This document shows, piece after piece, positions 58,988-64,000 of a stretch of 64,000 nucleotides of DNA (positions within the stretch are counted from its first letter, which is position 1; every line of letters begins with the position of its first letter). The notes beneath the pieces are model-generated. The model made no database searches. It was given only the letters and a program-made list of their open reading frames with translations, and was not told the DNA's origin. The translations under genes and the position numbers were made by a program. The stretch is from Halanaerobium sp051746665 (GTDB lineage: Bacteria; Bacillota; Halanaerobiia; Halanaerobiales; Halanaerobiaceae), in the NCBI GenBank assembly GCA_051746665.1, contig JBNJFG010000003.1, positions 8,077-72,076 on the forward strand, given 5' to 3'.

Positions 58988-60226
58988 ATGCTGACAAAAG
59001 TAGAGAGAATTAAAAATGATATAGAAAATTTAAGAGAATTCAACGCAACACCTGAAAATGGATTAACCCGATTTTCTCTGACTGAAGAAGATCGTGGAGC
59101 CAGAAATTATTTAAAAAAAGAACTGCAGAAATTAGATGTTGAAATTTATGAAGATGCAGCAGGAAGTTTAGTTGCCAGAAGAGAAGGTACAGCTGAAGAT
59201 GCACCTGTAGTCATGATTGGGTCTCACTTTGATTCTGTTAAAAATGGTGGTCATTTTGATGGACCAGCAGGAGTAATAATGGCTCTTGAAATTTTGAGAG
59301 TGATGGAAGAAAATGATGTAAAAACAAAATATCCTATAGAATTTGTAGCAATGATTGAAGAAGAAGGTGGTCGCTTTGGTGGTGGAGTATTTGGCAGTCG
59401 CGCTATGACCGGACAGGTAGATTATCAGGAACTATTGGATTTTAAAGATGCTGATGGGATTTCTATGGCAGAGGCTTTTGTAGACTTTGGTTTTGATCCC
59501 AAAAAGATAGAAGAGGCCAAAAGAGATCCAAAAGAACTTAAAGCTTTTATAGAGCTTCATATAGAACAGGGTCCAGTTTTAGAAAATGAAGAAAAAGATG
59601 TTGGGATAGTTGATTTTATAGTTGGTATTAATCAAATTCGAGTTAAGGTTGAAGGTAGAGCTGATCATGCAGGAACAACTCCAATGGAGATGCGCAAGGA
59701 TGCACTTTCTTCAGCAGCTGAGGTAATTTCTGAAATTAAAAACTTTGCCCTTACAGCTGGAAATGGAACTGTAGCTACAGTTGGAACTCTTGATGTCAAG
59801 CCAGGAGCGGCTAATATTGTGCCAGCAGAAGTCGAATTTTCTGTTGATATCAGATCTAAAAAATTAAACTGTATTGAAGAAGTTAGAGATAAGATAGATC
59901 AGGCTCTGGCAGTTATAAAAGCAGAATATGCTGTTGATTATTCTGTGCAAAATATGTTAATGGTTGAGCCTGTTGAATTATCACAGGAGATTTTTAATAT
60001 TTTTAAAGAAGAATCTAAAAGGATTGGTTTAAACTCTAAAGAAATGATTAGTGGTGCTGGTCATGATGCGATGATTATGGCAGCTATCACAGATGTGGGT
60101 TTAATATTTGTGCCCAGTAAAGATGGAAGAAGTCACACTCCAGAAGAGTGGACAGATTATGGAGATTTACAAAAAGGAATAGAACTTATTTACCATACAG
60201 TCTTAAAGGTTGGTGAAGCTGAATGA
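58988..60226 (+). CDS. M20 amidase/hydantoinase family (allantoate/N-carbamoyl-amino-acid hydrolase-like)
   Basis: A 412-residue zinc hydrolase of the AmaB/allantoate-amidohydrolase branch of M20. The metal-site segments are IGSHFDSVKNGGHFDGPAG, IEEEGGRFGGGVFGSRAM and FIELHIEQGPVLENE. GRADHAGTTPMEMRKDALS marks the dimerisation/lid domain, and SGAGHDAMIMA supplies the last ligand His. Substrate is likely an N-carbamoyl or similar N-acyl amino acid. It overlaps the next M20 gene by 4 bases, and the transporter precedes it. ATG 58988 is 9-14 bases after GAGGAGAT. Confidence 0.87.
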   Translation: MLTKVERIKNDIENLREFNATPENGLTRFSLTEEDRGARNYLKKELQKLDVEIYEDAAGSLVARREGTAEDAPVVMIGSHFDSVKNGGHFDGPAGVIMALEILRVMEENDVKTKYPIEFVAMIEEEGGRFGGGVFGSRAMTGQVDYQELLDFKDADGISMAEAFVDFGFDPKKIEEAKRDPKELKAFIELHIEQGPVLENEEKDVGIVDFIVGINQIRVKVEGRADHAGTTPMEMRKDALSSAAEVISEIKNFALTAGNGTVATVGTLDVKPGAANIVPAEVEFSVDIRSKKLNCIEEVRDKIDQALAVIKAEYAVDYSVQNMLMVEPVELSQEIFNIFKEESKRIGLNSKEMISGAGHDAMIMAAITDVGLIFVPSKDGRSHTPEEWTDYGDLQKGIELIYHTVLKVGEAE

Positions 60227-61410
60227 ATAAGGTTAAAGAATTAGCAGAAGAATATTTTGAGTATGCGGTTTCTATGAGAAGAGAATTTCATATGCATCCA
60301 GAGCCAAGTATGAAAGAAGAAAGAACCTCTCGTAGAATTATAGAAGAACTGGAGAAATTGGGTTTAAAAGCAAAAAACGCTGCAGGTACTGGAGTTGTAT
60401 GTGAAATAAAAGGGAACAAAAAAACAGAAAACAATAAAACTGTTGCTTTAAGAGCTGATATGGATGCTCTGGAGCTTGAAGAAAAAAATGAGATAGAATA
60501 TAAATCACAAAATGAAGGTTTAATGCACGGATGTGGTCATGATGGACATTCAGCAAGTCTGCTGACAGCTGCGAAAATATTAAATGATCTAAAGGATGAA
60601 TTTGCAGGCACTGTTAAATTAATTTTTCAACCAGGTGAAGAAATAGCTGTGGGAGCAAAGACTATGGTTGAAGAAGGTGTAGTTGAGAATGTGGATGCTA
60701 TTTTTGGTATACATATCTGGAATGATTTAGAAAGTGGTAAGATTTCTGTGGAGGCTGGCCCCCGGATGGCTGCAGTAAATCAGTTTATTATCAAGGTTAA
60801 GGGGGAAGGTGGCCATGGTTCAATGCCTCAACAGGGAATAGATCCTATAATGGCTGGAGCGGCAATTGTGATGAATCTCCAGACTATTGTTAGTCGAGAA
60901 TTTAATCCAATGGAGCCTTCTGTTTTAAGTGTCGATATTTTCAACTCAGGTTCAGAAGGAAATGTTTTACCTGATACAGCACATTTAGAGGGGACTACTA
61001 GATGTTTTAGCAGAGAGATTAACCAGGAATTTGAAGGAATTATAAAAAGAGTGGCAGAAGAAACAGCTGCGGCTTATCGAGCGGAAGCAGAATTAGAATA
61101 CATTAAAATGACCTTACCCTGTATTAATGATCAGGATATTTCAGTAATTGCTCAAAAAGCAGCAGCTGAAGTTTCTGGTAAGGACTCACTAGTAAAACTA
61201 GATAAAACAACAGGCGGAGAAGATTTCTCTTTCTTTGCAGCAGAAGTGCCAGCAGCATTTGCCTTTGTGGGCTCCAGAAACGAAGCTAAAGGTGCTGACT
61301 CTCCCCATCATCATCCAGAATTTAATATAGATGAAGATTCATTAAAAACTGCTTCTGGATTATATGCCCAGTTTGCTCTGGATTTTTTAAATGAAGGGGA
61401 GGTAGAATAA
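60223..61410 (+). CDS. M20 amidohydrolase (HipO/AbgB-like), copy 1
   Basis: A 395-residue M20D-type amidohydrolase of the N-acyl-amino-acid/hippurate group. N-terminus EYAVSMRREFHMHPEPSMKEERT, metal-binding RADMDALELEEK, GLMHGCGHDGHSASLL, FQPGEEIAVGAKTMVEEGV, GEGGHGSMPQQGIDP in the lid and a late GGEDFSFFAAEVPAAFAFVG. It resembles the following gene closely and probably arose by tandem duplication. Probable role: hydrolysis of imported N-acyl amino acids. ATG 60223 overlaps the previous stop. Confidence 0.9.
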   Translation: MNKVKELAEEYFEYAVSMRREFHMHPEPSMKEERTSRRIIEELEKLGLKAKNAAGTGVVCEIKGNKKTENNKTVALRADMDALELEEKNEIEYKSQNEGLMHGCGHDGHSASLLTAAKILNDLKDEFAGTVKLIFQPGEEIAVGAKTMVEEGVVENVDAIFGIHIWNDLESGKISVEAGPRMAAVNQFIIKVKGEGGHGSMPQQGIDPIMAGAAIVMNLQTIVSREFNPMEPSVLSVDIFNSGSEGNVLPDTAHLEGTTRCFSREINQEFEGIIKRVAEETAAAYRAEAELEYIKMTLPCINDQDISVIAQKAAAEVSGKDSLVKLDKTTGGEDFSFFAAEVPAAFAFVGSRNEAKGADSPHHHPEFNIDEDSLKTASGLYAQFALDFLNEGEVE

Positions 61411-61412
61411 GC

Positions 61413-62579
61413 ATGGATTTTAAAGATATATTGAAAAAACAAGAAGATTATGTTCTTAATTTAAGAAGAGAGTTTCATATGTATCCTGAAACAAGCTGGA
61501 ATGAAAAAAGAACTTCTAAAAGGATAAAAGAAGAATTAGAAAAAATGGGAATAACTTATCAGGAATATGCAGAGACCGGGGTAGCTGCAGTTATTGAAGG
61601 CAGCAAAAAAGGTAAAACTGTTGCTTTAAGAGCTGATATGGATGCTCTGGCAGTTGAAGAGAAAACAGATTTAGAATTTAAATCAACAAAAGAAGGTATA
61701 ATGCATGCCTGTGGTCATGATGGACATACAGCCATGTTGTTGGGTGCAGCTAAAGCCTTCACAGAAATCAAAGATCAAATAAAAGGTAGAGTTAAACTCA
61801 TCTTTCAGCCAGCTGAAGAAGTGGTTCAGGGAGCTGCTAAAATGGTGGAAGAAGGAGTTTTAGAAGATGTAGATGGAATTATGGGAATCCATCTCTGGGC
61901 TAATCTACCAACCGGAAAAATTAATGTAGAGGAAGGTCCAAGAATGGCATCAGGAGATTATGTGATTGTAGATTTTAAAGGTAAGGGAGGCCATGGCTCA
62001 ATGCCACATCAGGCTGTAGATCCAATAGTAATGGCATCTTCATTTATATTAGAATCACAGGCAATTTTAAGTCGAGAGACTGACTCCTTAGATCCCGTTG
62101 TTTTTACACTGGGCAAGGTGAAATCAGGAAGCAGATTTAATGTAATCCCAGATAAAGCAGAGATCGTAGGAACTTTAAGATGTTTCAACCAAAAGACAAG
62201 AAATGAGGCCAGTGAAGCTATTAAAAGATATGCTGATAAAATAGCTAAATCCTACAGAGGAGAAGCCGAAGTTGAAATTAGAAAAGGAACTCCTCCTACC
62301 ATTAATGATCAAAGATGTACTGAAATAGCTCAGGCTGCTGCCAGAAAAATAGCAGCTGAAGATATCTTAATTGAAATGGAAAAAACACCAGGTAGTGAAG
62401 ATATGGCCTATTATTTAAGAGAAGTGCCTGGGGTAATAGCATTTGTAGGAGCAGCTTTTGCAGATGAATCTAAAAATTATCCTCATCATAACTCAAGATT
62501 TAATATTAATGAGGAAAGTTTAAAACAAGGTACAGAACTATACTTTAATTTTGCGCTGGAGTTTTTAGAGCAGTATTAA
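61413..62579 (+). CDS. M20 amidohydrolase (HipO/AbgB-like), copy 2
   Basis: A 388-residue paralogue of the gene just upstream: YVLNLRREFHMYPETSWNEKRT, RADMDALAVEEK, GIMHACGHDGHTAMLLGAAKA, FQPAEEVVQGAAKMVEEGV, GKGGHGSMPHQAVDP and GSEDMAYYLREVPGVIAFVG. The catalytic pattern is complete. The copies differ around the substrate lid, which may mean different N-acyl groups. GGGGAGG precedes ATG 61413 by about 11 bases. Confidence 0.9.
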   Translation: MDFKDILKKQEDYVLNLRREFHMYPETSWNEKRTSKRIKEELEKMGITYQEYAETGVAAVIEGSKKGKTVALRADMDALAVEEKTDLEFKSTKEGIMHACGHDGHTAMLLGAAKAFTEIKDQIKGRVKLIFQPAEEVVQGAAKMVEEGVLEDVDGIMGIHLWANLPTGKINVEEGPRMASGDYVIVDFKGKGGHGSMPHQAVDPIVMASSFILESQAILSRETDSLDPVVFTLGKVKSGSRFNVIPDKAEIVGTLRCFNQKTRNEASEAIKRYADKIAKSYRGEAEVEIRKGTPPTINDQRCTEIAQAAARKIAAEDILIEMEKTPGSEDMAYYLREVPGVIAFVGAAFADESKNYPHHNSRFNINEESLKQGTELYFNFALEFLEQY

Positions 62580-62604
62580 TAGTATTAATTATATATTTAT
62601 AATA

Positions 62605-62720
62605 AATCGCTACTTATTGTGATGCTGATTAATTTAGTATTTAACAGTGAGTAGGGATTTTTTTATTTTCAGCTTAATTTAAAGGATTGTTATGTCTTAT
62701 CAAGAACTTTATATATAAAG
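62605..62720 (+). repeat. Terminator/promoter repeat, copy A
   Basis: CTACTTATTGT (62610-62620) pairs with ACAGTGAGTAG (62644-62654) and is followed by GGATTTTTTT, so it ends the M20 transcript. The sequence after it, through CTTAATTTAAAGGATTGTT and TTATCAAGAA, recurs at copy B (63838-63955). It contains a -35/-10 pair TTGTTA (62687) and TATATA (62710-62715) with a 17-base spacer for the WYL gene. Confidence 0.75.
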
Positions 62721-62725
62721 GAAAA

Positions 62726-62744
62726 ATTAGTATTTAATGCTAAT
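62726..62744. promoter_or_regulatory. Palindromic operator candidate before the WYL regulator gene
   Basis: ATTAGTATT-T-AATGCTAAT is a 9-1-9 inverted repeat with one wobble mismatch, just downstream of the -10 box at 62710. An autoregulatory site is plausible. It is absent from the corresponding stretch after copy B. Confidence 0.5.
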
Positions 62745-62789
62745 ATTTACGACATAATTTGACAAAATATTTTGAAAAGAGGGGATAAA

Positions 62790-63755
62790 ATGGCAGAGAA
62801 TAACCGTATTTTTAGAATAATAAAAACTATTATGCTTCTAAATGAGCCTTATAAACACTGGGAAGCAAAAGATTTTGCTAATTATTTTGATATTTCAGAG
62901 AGAACCTTTCACCGTGATAAAAAAATTATGGAAGAACTTGGGGTGCCGATATATTATGATAATCACTTAAAAGAATACAAAATTTTGGACAATTTTAGAT
63001 TCAAAGCACCAAATTTAGATCAAAAAGAAACAGAAGCTGTTTTGCTGGCAGCTAAAGAATATCAAAATCGCAGTTTCCCGATGAAAAAAGAATTAGAATC
63101 AGGTCTTGCTAAAGTGTATAACTCTTTACCAGAGTTTTTAAAAAACAGTATGGGCAGCTATATCAAAAATTATGAAATAATATCTGAACCCTTTGTTGAT
63201 TTAGAAGAACATCAGCAGAAATTTAATCTGCTTAAAGAAGCAATTAATAATGAAAACAAAATTTTAATAAATTATTATTCAATGAGCAGTGATCAGATAA
63301 CAGAAAGAAAATTAGATCCTTATAATTTATTTTTTAATAATGGTGCTCCTTATCTTTATGCTTTTTGTCATTTAAGAGGAGAAAAAAGAATTTTTCGTAT
63401 TGATCGAATCAAAGATGTAAAAATTACAGCAGAAAATTTTGTGCTTCCTGATGATTTTTCACTGGCTGATGAGCTTGACAATGCCTGGGGTGTTGAGCAG
63501 GGTAAAGCTGAAATGGAAGTGGAAGTTAAATTTAGCGGTAGAGCAGCTCGTTTTGTTCCCGAATATCACTGGAGTGATCAGCAGGAAATTGAAGAGATAG
63601 CTGAAAATGAGATTATTTTTAAAGTTAAAACTGGCAGTAAAGAAGAAATTAAAAAGTGGGTGCTGGGTTATGGTTCCGAAGCAGAGGTTCTCAAACCAGC
63701 TGAATTACGAAAAGAAATGAAGCTGGAAATAGAAAAAATGGTGGGAAATTATTAA
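62790..63755 (+). CDS. WYL-domain transcriptional regulator
   Basis: A ~321-residue HTH + WYL protein. N-terminal winged HTH: HWEAKDFANYFDISERTFHRDKKIMEELGVPIYYD. A WYL domain follows around ILINYYSMSSDQITERKLDPYNLFFNNGAPYLYAFCHLRGEKRIFRIDRI. The C-terminal WCX-like region has EVEVKFSGRAARFVPEYHW and IKKWVLGYGSEAEVL. WYL proteins bind ligands (often nucleotides or nucleic acid) and regulate genes; the target is unknown. ATG 62790 lies after GAGGGG; TTG 62772 is upstream of the SD. Confidence 0.9.
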   Translation: MAENNRIFRIIKTIMLLNEPYKHWEAKDFANYFDISERTFHRDKKIMEELGVPIYYDNHLKEYKILDNFRFKAPNLDQKETEAVLLAAKEYQNRSFPMKKELESGLAKVYNSLPEFLKNSMGSYIKNYEIISEPFVDLEEHQQKFNLLKEAINNENKILINYYSMSSDQITERKLDPYNLFFNNGAPYLYAFCHLRGEKRIFRIDRIKDVKITAENFVLPDDFSLADELDNAWGVEQGKAEMEVEVKFSGRAARFVPEYHWSDQQEIEEIAENEIIFKVKTGSKEEIKKWVLGYGSEAEVLKPAELRKEMKLEIEKMVGNY

Positions 63756-63837
63756 AAAAACAGGTGTACGCGACATGGGGGTGTCGTTGAGGGATGGTAT
63801 AGTGATTTTAGAAAAAATTTAAATCACCAACTTTAAA

Positions 63838-63955
63838 TATCTCTAATTATTGTGAGGCTGATTAAATCAGTACTTAACAGTAGTTAGGGATTTTTTTATT
63901 CAAACTTAATTTAAAGGATTGTTTTAATTTATCAAGAATAAAATATATAGAGTAA
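63838..63955 (+). repeat. Terminator/promoter repeat, copy B
   Basis: CTAATTATTGT (63843-63853) pairs with ACAGTAGTTAG (63877-63887), followed by GGATTTTTTT. It then repeats the CTTAATTTAAAGGATTGTT and TTATCAAGAA of copy A. Compared with A, the fourth stem pair changes from C-G to A-T, so both arms co-vary. An inner CTGAT-TAA-ATCAG stem is also formed. It terminates the WYL transcript and probably contributes the promoter of the next gene, out of view. Confidence 0.75.
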
Positions 63956-63970
63956 AATTAAAAATTAAGC

Positions 63971-64000
63971 TATAATTTTTTTATATATAAGGAGGTTCAT
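63971..64000 (+). promoter_or_regulatory. -10 box and Shine-Dalgarno of a gene starting beyond the window
   Basis: TATAAT (63971-63976) and AAGGAGG (63989-63995) with five bases remaining. A start codon at or just past base 64000 is expected, so another plus-strand gene follows. Confidence 0.6.

Noticed and set aside
62605..62720. T-box or other known riboswitch
   Set aside because: No AGGGTGG T-box motif and no match to riboswitch consensuses I know. It looks like a terminator with an inner stem.
1..64000. CRISPR arrays, tRNA/rRNA genes and insertion sequences
   Set aside because: No spaced direct repeats, cloverleaf/GTTC patterns, rRNA blocks or transposase-like proteins were seen.

Overview
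The window comes from an AT-rich, gene-dense bacterium with short intergenic gaps and many TTG/GTG starts behind strong Shine-Dalgarno sequences. The protein set (AraFGH, HisKA_2 kinase, SAM-I riboswitch, RpoN, GH1/GH94) fits an anaerobic fermentative low-GC Firmicute. Three exported proteins (two ABC binding proteins and NagZ) have Sec signal peptides without a lipobox cysteine. That suits a diderm envelope, so Halanaerobiales (Halanaerobium-like) is the best guess. This assignment is inference. I saw no rRNA, tRNA, CRISPR array or insertion sequence.

Layout. (1) 1-8424: sugar region with the 3' part of galK, an unusual cytosolic kinase (degenerate ABC-ATPase + GAF + HisKA_2), an ANTAR response regulator, a leader with hairpin and terminator, araFGH and a mutarotase-like protein. 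(2) 8483-14124: an AraC-type regulator on the minus strand, a large DUF5107/TPR protein and NagZ. (3) 14280-38286: about 24 kb, all on the plus strand, encoding a tetrahydromethanopterin (H4MPT)/methanofuran (MFR) C1 module. It opens with a sigma-54 activator. A minus-strand ATP-grasp gene (MfnD-like) and a plus-strand rpoN follow. (4) 40678-43335: SAM-I riboswitch, metY and metA. (5) 43466-53809: family-5 ABC importer, GH1 beta-glucosidase, GH94 phosphorylase and a cupin protein. (6) 53838-64000: a long hairpin RNA or repeat, an aldo/keto reductase, two tandem small proteins, deoD, hemolysin III, an orphan PTS IIA, a putative transporter, three M20 amidohydrolases and a WYL regulator between two copies of a terminator/promoter element.

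How it works together. The C1 cluster encodes the chain methylene-H4MPT (MtdB), methenyl-H4MPT (Mch), formyl-H4MPT (Ftr), formyl-MFR, CO2 (FwdABCD), plus much of the H4MPT and MFR biosynthetic machinery. FwdB keeps the [4Fe-4S] cysteines and the Mo/W-ligand cysteine, so this looks like a true formylmethanofuran dehydrogenase rather than the metal-free Fhc hydrolase of aerobic methylotrophs. No Fae is present. Instead a DUF2193 protein heads the catalytic genes, behind a -24/-12 (sigma-54) promoter at 20209-20224. The activator at 14280 and RpoN at 39550 bracket the cluster and suggest dedicated sigma-54 control. In the sugar region, the kinase and ANTAR regulator probably control araFGH by antitermination at the leader that lies between them.
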